Part shown: positions 42,984-50,587 of the stretch, in pieces | Layout of the letters: each line of letters opens with the position of its first letter | How positions within the stretch are numbered: the first letter of the stretch is position 1 | Source: Myceligenerans crystallogenes | GTDB taxonomy: Bacteria > Actinomycetota > Actinomycetes > Actinomycetales > Cellulomonadaceae | Assembly: GCF_039529775.1 (NCBI RefSeq) | Contig: NZ_BAAANL010000002.1 | Coordinates: 434,001 to 498,000 of the forward strand | Length of the DNA stretch: 64,000 nt | Reading direction: 5' to 3' | The notes under the pieces: generated by a model | What the model was told of the DNA's origin: nothing | What the model saw: only the letters and a program-made list of their open reading frames with translations | Databases searched by the model: none | Program-made: the position numbers and the translations under genes

Positions 42984-44834
42984 TCAGCCGCTGATCGCTG
43001 CCAGGACGCCCTCGCCGTAGCGCGCCAGCTTGCTCTCGCCGACGCCGCTGATGCCCGCGAGGTCCGCCAGGGCCGCGGGGCGCGCGGTCGCGATGGCCCG
43101 GAGCGTCGCGTCGTGGAAGACCACGTAGGCCGGCACGCCCTGCTCCTTCGCGACGCCCGCCCGCCAGGCGCGCAGCGTCTCGAACAGCCCGGCGTCCTCG
43201 GGCGACAGGTCCGCGACCGGGCCCGCCTTCTTCCGCGCCCTGGCCGCCGCCCGGGTGCGGGCGCCCTCGGGATCCTTGCGCAGCCGCACCTCGCGCCGCC
43301 GGCCCAGCACCTCGGCGCTGGCGTCCGTCAGCAGCAGCGTGCCGTGGTCGCCCTCGACGGTGAGCAGGCCGTGCGCCATGAGCTGCCGCGCGACGGCGCG
43401 CCACTCCCCGTCCGCCAGATCCTCGCCGACGCCGAACACCGTCAGCTCGTCGTGGCCCCACTGGGCGACCTTGGGCGTGGCCTTCCCGCGCAGGACGTCG
43501 ATCACGTGGCCGACGCCGAACCGCTGGTTGCGCTCCTTGTCCAGGCGGTACACCGCGGACAGGATCTTCTGCGCCGCGATCGTGCCGTCCCACGACTCGG
43601 GCGGCGCGAGGCACGTGTCGCAGTTCCCGCAGGGAACCGCCTGCTGCCCGAAGTAGGCCAGGAGCTGCGCGCGCCGGCACTCCACCGTCTCGCACAGCGC
43701 GAGCATCGCGTCGAGATGGGCGCCGAGGCGGCGCCGGTGGGTGAGGTCGCCGTCGGAGCCGGCGATCATCTTGCGCTGCTGGACGACGTCGGCGAGCCCG
43801 TAGGCGAGCCAGGCGGTGGACGGCTGGCCGTCGCGGCCGGCGCGGCCGGTCTCCTGGTAGTAGCCCTCGACGGACTTGGGCAGGTCGAGGTGGGCGACGA
43901 ACCGCACGTCGGGCTTGTCGATGCCCATGCCGAACGCGATGGTGGCCACCATCACGAGGCCCTCCTCGCGCAGGAACGCGGCCTGGTTGCGGGCGCGTAC
44001 CGGCGCGGGAAGCCCCGCGTGGTACGGGAGGGCGCGGATGCCCTCTGCGCCGAGGAACGCGGCGGTCTCCTCCACGGAGTTGCGCGACAGGCAGTAGACG
44101 ATCCCGGCGTCGCCGTCGTGCTCGGTGCGCAGCAGGTCCAGCAGCTGGCGGCGCGGGTTGTCCTTGGGCACGATGCGGTACTGGATGTTGGGGCGGTCGA
44201 AGCTGGCGACGAAGTGCCTGGCGCCCGTGAGGTCGAGACGGGTCGCGATCTCCTCGCGGGTGGCCTGCGTGGCGGTGGCCGTGAGCGCGATGCGCGGGAT
44301 GTCCGGCCAGCGTTCGTGCAGGTGGGAGAGCTCGAGGTAGTCCGGCCGGAAGTCGTGGCCCCACTGGGAGACGCAGTGCGCCTCGTCGATCGCGAACAGC
44401 GCGATCCTGCCCTGCTCGAGCAGCCGGGTCGTCGAGTCCAGCCGCAGCCGCTCCGGGGCGAGGTACAGCAGGTCGAGCTCGCCGTCGGCGAACGCGCGCT
44501 CGACGGCGCGGCGCTGCCCGGCGTCCTGCGTCGAGTTGAGGAACCCGGCCCGCACCCCGAGCGCGTCCAGCGCGTCGACCTGATCCTGCATCAGCGCGAT
44601 GAGCGGCGAGACCACGACCCCCGCGCCCTCCCGCACCAGTGACGGGATCTGGTAGCACAGCGACTTCCCGCCGCCGGTCGGCATGAGCACCAGCGCGTCC
44701 CCGCCGCCGATCACCGTCTCGACGATCGCCCGCTGCTCGCCCCGGAACTCCTCGTACCCGAAGACCCGGCGCAGCGTGTCGAGGGCGGGGTCGAGGGAGG
44801 TCAGCGCGTCCGCGGTCGGGTCGGCGAGGGTCAT
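42984..44834 (-). CDS. recQ: ATP-dependent DNA helicase RecQ
   Basis: 616 aa, the full RecQ layout. The helicase core is FRGEQRAIVETVIGGGDALVLMPTGGGKSLCYQIP, DEAHC, TATATQATREEI and QETGRAGRDG. The RQC zinc site has CETVECRRAQLLAYFGQ...CGNCDTCL. The C-terminal HRDC domain is LRAWRAGVAKEQGVPAYVVFHDATLRAIA...GISGVGESKLARYGEGVLAAI. It unwinds DNA 3'-5' in recombination and repair. ATG 44834 is used; an in-frame ATG at 44864 is possible. Confidence 0.96.
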   Translation of the reverse strand: MTLADPTADALTSLDPALDTLRRVFGYEEFRGEQRAIVETVIGGGDALVLMPTGGGKSLCYQIPSLVREGAGVVVSPLIALMQDQVDALDALGVRAGFLNSTQDAGQRRAVERAFADGELDLLYLAPERLRLDSTTRLLEQGRIALFAIDEAHCVSQWGHDFRPDYLELSHLHERWPDIPRIALTATATQATREEIATRLDLTGARHFVASFDRPNIQYRIVPKDNPRRQLLDLLRTEHDGDAGIVYCLSRNSVEETAAFLGAEGIRALPYHAGLPAPVRARNQAAFLREEGLVMVATIAFGMGIDKPDVRFVAHLDLPKSVEGYYQETGRAGRDGQPSTAWLAYGLADVVQQRKMIAGSDGDLTHRRRLGAHLDAMLALCETVECRRAQLLAYFGQQAVPCGNCDTCLAPPESWDGTIAAQKILSAVYRLDKERNQRFGVGHVIDVLRGKATPKVAQWGHDELTVFGVGEDLADGEWRAVARQLMAHGLLTVEGDHGTLLLTDASAEVLGRRREVRLRKDPEGARTRAAARARKKAGPVADLSPEDAGLFETLRAWRAGVAKEQGVPAYVVFHDATLRAIATARPAALADLAGISGVGESKLARYGEGVLAAISG

Positions 44835-44953
44835 GGCGGCCAGTCTAGGGACGGTCACCGACATCCGTCGTCGTGGCCGCGACGCGCCTGTGGACGACGC
44901 CGACCGCGACGCCGTCCGCCACCGGGGGCAGGACGGCGTCGCCGCCGAGGCGT

Positions 44954-45265
44954 TCAGCCGATGCTGTCGACGGCGGCCTTGGCACCCTGCATCGCCCGGC
45001 GCGCCGTCGCGTCGTTCTCCTCCAGCGCCTGGCGCACCACCCGGATGATCGTGCGCACCTCCGTCGCGGCGCTGTTCCAGCGCTGCTCCTTGGCGTGGTA
45101 CTCGTCGGACACGCCGTCGGCCTGGTACTCGGCCATCGCGGACTTCACGTCCGCGTCGCGCTGGTCGATCAGCGCCTCCAGCTGCGACGCGATCCTGTCG
45201 AAGTTCGCCTGCGCCTCGGCCGACGCGCCCGCGTCGAAAGACCTGCGCTCGATGTCGTTCGCCAT
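44954..45265 (-). CDS. WXG100-family protein (ESX substrate)
   Basis: 103 aa, the family length. The central turn has RWNSAATEV in place of the WxG hairpin and helices flank it on both sides. It is near-identical in layout to EsxA/EsxB proteins, which leave the cell as helical-hairpin dimers through EccC. ATG 45265 is preceded by GGAGGGGG. It follows a second WXG100 gene on the same strand by 90 bases; the pair is divergent from the secretion operon. Confidence 0.8.
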   Translation of the reverse strand: MANDIERRSFDAGASAEAQANFDRIASQLEALIDQRDADVKSAMAEYQADGVSDEYHAKEQRWNSAATEVRTIIRVVRQALEENDATARRAMQGAKAAVDSIG

Positions 45266-45355
45266 GACTGTCCCCCTCCGTGATTCCTCATGTCGTCCCG
45301 CCGGCCGGAGCCGGCGCCTGCACCCGCGCGGGCCACGGGGCCCGCGCGCAAGACG

Positions 45356-45697
45356 TCAGCGGCCGCCGCCGAAGCGCGCGGCGTCGAAGTTCGCCGAGCC
45401 CTCCGAGCCCGCAAAGCCGTCCGCGCCCTCGACGTCGCCCTGGGCGAACGCCTTCTCCATGCCGACGACGCCGCCGAGCACCGCGGCGAGCGCGCTGGTC
45501 AGCTCGACCGCGATCTCGTCCGTCCGGCCCTTGAACCGGTCGAACGCGGCACGCGCCTGCCCGTTGAACTTGCCCTCGAGCGGCTCGGCCGCCTGACCGA
45601 GCTGGCGTACCAGCATCGTCAGGTCCTCGCCGGACCCCTGGGTCTTCTTCGCGAGCCTGACCAGGGTGTCGTCACCCATATCGAATTTCTCGCCCAC
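45356..45697 (-). CDS. WXG100-family protein (ESX substrate)
   Basis: 113 aa. FNGQARAAFDRFKGR occupies the WxG turn (Phe-Asn-Gly variant) between two helices. The C-terminus has a flexible tail ending in ANFDAARFGGGR, where EsxB-type proteins carry the secretion signal; a YxxxD/E is not obvious. The GTG at 45697 has a GGAAGGAGG site. It is the likely dimer partner of the 103-aa protein. Confidence 0.8.
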   Translation of the reverse strand: MGEKFDMGDDTLVRLAKKTQGSGEDLTMLVRQLGQAAEPLEGKFNGQARAAFDRFKGRTDEIAVELTSALAAVLGGVVGMEKAFAQGDVEGADGFAGSEGSANFDAARFGGGR

Positions 45698-45749
45698 GCG
45701 GCGCGCCTCCTTCCCGTCGCCCGGGCCGCCCTCGCAGGGGTCGCCCGGT

Positions 45750-45803
45750 ACAGGCGATTTGCCTGTCTGCTGAACCTATCTCCGGCCTTCCGGATCTTGT
45801 CAA
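45750..45803 (-). promoter_or_regulatory. Promoter and 5' hairpin of the WXG100 pair
   Basis: On the minus strand TTGACA (45803-45798), a 17-base spacer and GATAGG (45780-45775) form a good sigma-A promoter. Just downstream ACAGGC-GATTT-GCCTGT (45750-45766) can form a 6-bp hairpin at the mRNA 5' end or act as an operator. Confidence 0.6.
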
Positions 45804-45905
45804 GGAAAGTAGGCAACAGGCGCCGAAGTCCTGGTGAACCCGACAAAGCATGGCAAGATACCGTGCGCACGGACCCACCACGAACGGACCACCGGAGGAA
45901 ACGAC

Positions 45906-46913
45906 GTGCCAGGGGGACTCGAGGCCACGACGTGTGGCACGTGCGGCGCGCATCTCGCCCAGGCGGCCCACGCCTGCCCGCGCTGCTCCGCCCCGCTGTC
46001 CGGGCTGCGGCTGCGAGCCGAGACGCTGCTCACCGGGACGGCACCGGCCTCCGGCGCCGCACGCACCGGCAGTGTGATCATCGACACGGTCGCGCTCCTC
46101 GCCACGACGATCCCCGCCCTGGTACTGAGCGCCCTGCCGGGCACGACGGCGTCCGGGCCCGTTCTCGGGATCACCTCCGTCCTGGTCGCGGGCGCCCTCA
46201 TGCTCCGCGGGTTCCGCCTCACCGGACGCACGCCCGGTGCCGTCGTCGCGGGGATCCGCTGGGTCGACGCGTTCGCCGGCACCGCGCCCGGCCCCGGCCG
46301 CTGGCCGTGGCAGCAGGTGCACGCGGTCAGCCTCGCCGGCCGCGATCCGCTCGCCGTCGTCGGCCCGCCGCCGGCGCCGGCCGCCGCGCCCCTGCCGCTC
46401 GCGGGGCCGACGCCCGTTGCCGGGTCGACGACGACGCCCGGCCCGCGCCGGCCCCTCCCGCTGCTCCCCGCACGACGCGACTCCCCCGCGGCCGAGGCGC
46501 CCGCCCCGCGACCCGCGGTTGTCGCTCGGCCGCCGGAGCCGGAGCCGGAACCGGTCGCGCGGCCCGCGCCCCCGGGCGGCGTGGCCGGCGGGTGCTTCCT
46601 GCTGTCGGGACCCGCGCGGATCCACGTCACCGGGACGGCGCTCGTCGGGCGGAACCCGCGGCCGCAGCCCGGCGAGCGGGTCGACGTCGTCGTGCCCTTC
46701 GGGGACTTCGACCTGTCCATCTCCACCACCCATGCCCACCTGCAGTGGGACGGCAGCATCTGCTGGGTGACCGACCGCGGGTCGACGAACGGGACGAGCG
46801 TGACCACCACCGAGGGAACCTGGCGGATCCCGCCCGGCGCGCAGGCGCCCGCGCGGCCCGGCGACACCGTCCACCTGGGCAGCCGCCCCTTCACGGTGGT
46901 GGTCGCCGGATGA
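45906..46913 (+). CDS. Zinc-ribbon / RDD-like / FHA protein of the ESX locus
   Basis: 335 aa. The N-terminal CGTCGAHLAQAAHACPRCSAPL is a four-Cys zinc ribbon. Two hydrophobic segments (~57-105) resemble an RDD membrane domain. A Pro-rich linker runs ~155-230, and the last ~95 residues are an FHA phosphothreonine-binding domain (GRNPRPQPGERVD...SISTTHAHLQWDG...DRGSTNGTSV). FHA proteins regulate type VII systems by binding phosphorylated partners. The GTG start follows GGAGGAAA; it is the first gene of the eccD-eccC operon. Confidence 0.85.
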   Translation: MPGGLEATTCGTCGAHLAQAAHACPRCSAPLSGLRLRAETLLTGTAPASGAARTGSVIIDTVALLATTIPALVLSALPGTTASGPVLGITSVLVAGALMLRGFRLTGRTPGAVVAGIRWVDAFAGTAPGPGRWPWQQVHAVSLAGRDPLAVVGPPPAPAAAPLPLAGPTPVAGSTTTPGPRRPLPLLPARRDSPAAEAPAPRPAVVARPPEPEPEPVARPAPPGGVAGGCFLLSGPARIHVTGTALVGRNPRPQPGERVDVVVPFGDFDLSISTTHAHLQWDGSICWVTDRGSTNGTSVTTTEGTWRIPPGAQAPARPGDTVHLGSRPFTVVVAG

Positions 46914-48052
46914 GCGCCGAGCCGCCGCTGTACACCGCTCGCGTCCGCCCCGACGGGACCGCGCTCCCGCCCGCGGCCGACCACGTCGCCGAGGGCCTGC
47001 TGCAGAACGAGTCGCGCGCCAGGGTCGTGGCGCTCTCCGAGGCGCGCTCCGACCTCATTCACCGCACCCTGCCCGGCAACCACGACGCCGACGCGACGTT
47101 CGCGCTGGTCACGGACGAACGCTCGGTGCTCACCCCCGTCCTCGCCGACACGATCCGCTCGGCCGGCGGCGTCTGGGTCGTCCGGGAGACCGGTCGCGAG
47201 GGAGCCGGCACGCTCCGCGACGGCTTCACGGGCCGCAGGCTCCGGGACCTGGCCGACGGCGTCGCGGGCGCCGGCCGGCCTGCGGCGGAGCTCACGGCCG
47301 CCGACCTGTCGCCCGTCTTCCTCCGCCGGGAGCCCGCCGCCCTCGACCCCCGCGTGCGCGACTTCCCCGCGACCCGGCGCCTCACCCTCTCGGTCACGGT
47401 CACGCACCCGGCCCGCGCGTCCACGCTGCTCGGCGGGGCGGCCGAGATCCTCCTCGGCACGATCCTGCCGGGCGCGGGCCTCACCTCCTGGGGCACGCAC
47501 GAACCCGCCCTGGCCCCCTGGGACCGCGAGAGGTTCACCGAGTACTCGCGCCGGTTCGTCGACCGCGGCCCGCACCTCGTCGTCGTCGGCGACCACGCCC
47601 TCGGCACGATCCGCACCCTGCGCACGGCCGACGGCGTCGAGGAGACCACGCAGCTCTGGATCCGGGGCGGCGCCCCGGGCGAGCCCGCCACGGCCGAGAC
47701 CCTCGGCCGCGTCCCGGACGCCCTCACCCTGGCCTCCCGCGGCGGCCGGGCCGAGTCCGGCCTCGCCCTGACCAGGACGACCCGCGCGGACCTCAACGTC
47801 CCGCCCGTGATCGAGGCGCCCACGCTGCCCCTCGCGATGCTGATCGGCGACACGGCCCTGACCAGGTCGGGCGTCCCGGCCCGCGACGGGATCGCGCGCT
47901 TCGGCGGCACCCTCGCGGGCACGCGCGGCGCGGCCGCCCTCGTGCTGCCGCTCGGCGACGCGGCGTACTCCGACTGGGCCCGCATGACCGAGGTGCTGCG
48001 CTGGATCGGGCCGCGGCACCTCCCCTTCGTCCCGCCGGGAGGGCAGGACTGA
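46910..48052 (+). CDS. DUF6177-like ESX-associated protein
   Basis: 380 aa, no catalytic motif recognised. Conserved-looking blocks are AGGVWVVRETGREGAGTLRDGFTGRRLRDL, LTSWGTHEPALAPWDRERFTEYSRRFV and LVVVGDHALGTIRTLRT. All have counterparts in the protein at 58934-60001, so the two are paralogues flanking the island. I associate this pattern with DUF6177 proteins of actinobacterial type VII loci; that family name is from memory. ATGA overlap with the FHA gene. Confidence 0.7.
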   Translation: MSAEPPLYTARVRPDGTALPPAADHVAEGLLQNESRARVVALSEARSDLIHRTLPGNHDADATFALVTDERSVLTPVLADTIRSAGGVWVVRETGREGAGTLRDGFTGRRLRDLADGVAGAGRPAAELTAADLSPVFLRREPAALDPRVRDFPATRRLTLSVTVTHPARASTLLGGAAEILLGTILPGAGLTSWGTHEPALAPWDRERFTEYSRRFVDRGPHLVVVGDHALGTIRTLRTADGVEETTQLWIRGGAPGEPATAETLGRVPDALTLASRGGRAESGLALTRTTRADLNVPPVIEAPTLPLAMLIGDTALTRSGVPARDGIARFGGTLAGTRGAAALVLPLGDAAYSDWARMTEVLRWIGPRHLPFVPPGGQD

Positions 48053-48435
48053 TGGCCCGCGACGCCGACAAGCAGCTCCTCGAGTCCGTCGCCACCCGCC
48101 GCGAGCGCCTCCGCGAGGCGTTCCTGCACGGCGACCTGGGGTCCCGGCGTTCGACCCCGGACAACGTGATGCGGTTCGTGACGAGCGTCGTGCTGGGCGC
48201 GGTCGCGTGCGCGGGGGTGGCGGGGTTCTCGTTCGTGCAGGAGCAGATCGCGGGCGGCAACGGGCCGGGCGCGATGACGCGGCCGCAGCCGACGTCGTCG
48301 CAGCCGTCCTCGTCGCAGGCGCCGACGACGGCGCCCGCGGGCTCTCCGGCCCCGGCGTCCCCGCAGTCCCCGCAGTCCGGCCGAGCCCAGTCCCCCGCCC
48401 CCCAGACCGACACCGACGGAGCCACCGCACCATGA
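48052..48435 (+). CDS. Small single-pass membrane protein of the ESX operon
   Basis: 127 aa. A charged N-terminal helix (LLESVATRRERLREAFLHGDL) is followed by one membrane segment (~40-62, MRFVTSVVLGAVACAGVAGFSFV) and a Ser/Pro/Thr-rich extracytoplasmic tail. The N-terminal layout resembles the cytoplasmic helix plus transmembrane anchor of EccB, but the EccB periplasmic domain is missing. It overlaps its neighbours at both ends. A reduced EccB substitute is an inference. Confidence 0.65.
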   Translation: MARDADKQLLESVATRRERLREAFLHGDLGSRRSTPDNVMRFVTSVVLGAVACAGVAGFSFVQEQIAGGNGPGAMTRPQPTSSQPSSSQAPTTAPAGSPAPASPQSPQSGRAQSPAPQTDTDGATAP

Positions 48436-49712
48436 GGTTCACCCGCCTGACCGTCGTCGGCTCGCAGCGCCGCGGCGACGTCGTCCTGCCGTCCGACGAG
48501 GAGCTCGCCGTGCTCCTGCCCGATCTCCTGGAGCTCGTCGACGAGCCGCCGGGCCCCGGCGCGGTCGCGCTCGTGCGGCCCACGGGCGACCAGCTCGACC
48601 TGGCGATCACCCTCGACGCGCACGACGTCCCCGACGGCGAGGTGCTGCGCGTCATGCGCGCGCAGGACGCGCCGCCGCCCGCGGAGGTCGCGGACGTGAC
48701 CGAGGTGGCCACGGCCGTGCGCGCCGGCGTGGCGGGCCAGTGGTCCGAGGCGGCGCGGCGGGCGACGGGCGCGGCGGGGATCGGCGTGCTGGTCGCGGCG
48801 GCGGGCCTGGTGATCGCGCTGGACCAGCCGGGCCCGGTCACCGCGCTGGCCGTCATCGCGTCGGCCGTCATCCTGCTCGTGGCGGCGGCGACCGCGCGCG
48901 GCCTGGTCTCCCTGGTGGCGGGCGCGGCGGCGGCCGGGCTGGGCGTGGCGGTCGCGGTGGTCCTCGCGGACCTGACGGGCAGCGCGGCCGGGTACGTGGC
49001 GGGCGCGGCGGTGGGCTGGCTCGCGCTCGCCGCGGTGGGCGGCCGGAGCAAGGGCCCGCTGACGGGCGCCCTGACGGGCCTGGGCCTGACGGTGCTCGCG
49101 GCGGTGCCGGGCTTCCTGCGCCTTCCGGCGGACTCCGTGGCCGGGATCGTCGCGGTGGTCGCCGTGCTGGTCCTGGGCCTGCTGCCCACCCTCGCGCTGA
49201 CGGCGGCCGGCGTCCACCGCCTCGACGACTCGACGCTGGAGGGTCACACGCACGAGCGCTCCGACGTCGTCCCGGCGCTGGCGACCGCGTACTCCACGAT
49301 GAGCTGGGCGACGGCCGCGGTCGCGGCCACGATCGCCGGGGCCGTCCCGGTGCTCCTGGTCACGCCGGACGCGACCGCGCGGGCGCTGGCGGGCCTCGTC
49401 CTGCTGGTCGTGGCGCTGCGCGCCCGCCCCATGCCGCTGGTCACCCAGGTCGCCGCCCTGTGGGCGGCTGTCGTGCTGGGCGTCGCGGCGGGGTCGGTCC
49501 TCGCGTGGCGCGACGCCCCGTACCTCGCCGCCGGCGTCCTGCTGACCCTCGCCGTGACCGGCTTCGTCGCGACGGCGCTGCGCCCCAACATCCAGCAGCG
49601 CGCCCGCTGGCGCTCCCTCGGCAACACGATCGAGCTGCTCGCGGTGCTCGCCCTCTTCCCCGTGCTGCTCGGGGTGCTGGGCGTGTTCGACCTCATGCTC
49701 GGGGTGTTCTGA
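48432..49712 (+). CDS. eccD: Type VII secretion membrane protein EccD
   Basis: 426 aa. Residues 1-80 are a ubiquitin-like YukD domain (MRFTRLTVVGSQRRGDVVLPSDEELAVLLPDLLELV). Eleven hydrophobic helices follow, ending NTIELLAVLALFPVLLGVLGVFDLMLGVF, the typical EccD C-terminus. EccD dimers form the vestibule of the ESX membrane complex. ATG 48432 overlaps the preceding stop, and the downstream ATPase start overlaps the eccD stop. Confidence 0.92.
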   Translation: MRFTRLTVVGSQRRGDVVLPSDEELAVLLPDLLELVDEPPGPGAVALVRPTGDQLDLAITLDAHDVPDGEVLRVMRAQDAPPPAEVADVTEVATAVRAGVAGQWSEAARRATGAAGIGVLVAAAGLVIALDQPGPVTALAVIASAVILLVAAATARGLVSLVAGAAAAGLGVAVAVVLADLTGSAAGYVAGAAVGWLALAAVGGRSKGPLTGALTGLGLTVLAAVPGFLRLPADSVAGIVAVVAVLVLGLLPTLALTAAGVHRLDDSTLEGHTHERSDVVPALATAYSTMSWATAAVAATIAGAVPVLLVTPDATARALAGLVLLVVALRARPMPLVTQVAALWAAVVLGVAAGSVLAWRDAPYLAAGVLLTLAVTGFVATALRPNIQQRARWRSLGNTIELLAVLALFPVLLGVLGVFDLMLGVF

Positions 49713-50587
49713 TGGCCGCCCGGGCCGGCCGGCGCCGGGCGTGGTCGCTGTTGTCCGACGCCGTCCGGGGCACCGGCGACCTCACCCGCCGGGAGGCCGC
49801 GGCCGACGACGCCGTCCGCGCCCCGGTCAACACCAGCCGCCGCCTCACCTTCGTGGCGGCCGACGGCGGCACCGGGACGACGACGATCGCCGCCGCCTGC
49901 GCCCGCGTCCTCGCCGCCCGGCGCCCCGGGCCCGTGCTGGCGACGGACGCGTCGGGCGGCGCGGCCGGGCTGGGCCTGCGCTGCGGCGCGAACGCCCTGG
50001 TGGAGTTCTCCGCGCTGACCGACGACGAGCCGCCGCGCGGCCTCGCCGACGCCGCGGCGCGGCTCCCGCTCGCCCCGCACGGCCTGCGCGTGGCGGGCAC
50101 CGCGGCCTGGAACCCGCCGGTGTCCGAGTGGATCGGCGCGGTGAACGCCGTCGGCCGGTTCTTCGAGATCGTCGTGACCGACGCCGGGCAGCGGTCGGCG
50201 CGGGAGGCGTCGGCGTTCGCGGCGGCCTCCCACGCGGTGACCGTCGCCGGGCGGACCGACGCCGGGTCCCTCGAGGCGAGCGCCGAGCTCGCCCTGCGGC
50301 TGCGGGCGGAGCATCCCGGCACGGCCGTCGTGCTCGTCGCCTCCGGGGTCGGCGGGCCGCTGCCCGGCGGGATCGCGAACGCGCCGTGGCCGGCCGGGCG
50401 TCCCGTCGTCGTCCCGCACGACCACGCGGCGGCGTCGTCCCTGATCACTCCCCTGCCGCAGCTGGCCGCGCCCACGATGACCGCGCTGACGCAGCTCGCG
50501 GCAGAGCTGCTGACGTCGGCCCGGGCGCACACGGGCGCCGCGGCGCCCGGCCCCGCCACCGCACCTCACCCGGGAAGTTCCGCATGA
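49712..50587 (+). CDS. MinD/ParA-like ATPase of the ESX locus
   Basis: 291 aa. LTFVAADGGTGTTTIAAACARVLAA carries a deviant Walker A (GGTGTTT, lacking the signature Lys). VLATDASGGAAGLGLR and IVVTDAGQRSAREA are the switch-I and switch-II-like strands. Proteins of this kind (EspI-like) occur in many ESX loci and are proposed to tune secretion by energy status. The Lys-less P-loop suggests weak or no ATP hydrolysis. Confidence 0.8.
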   Translation: MAARAGRRRAWSLLSDAVRGTGDLTRREAAADDAVRAPVNTSRRLTFVAADGGTGTTTIAAACARVLAARRPGPVLATDASGGAAGLGLRCGANALVEFSALTDDEPPRGLADAAARLPLAPHGLRVAGTAAWNPPVSEWIGAVNAVGRFFEIVVTDAGQRSAREASAFAAASHAVTVAGRTDAGSLEASAELALRLRAEHPGTAVVLVASGVGGPLPGGIANAPWPAGRPVVVPHDHAAASSLITPLPQLAAPTMTALTQLAAELLTSARAHTGAAAPGPATAPHPGSSA

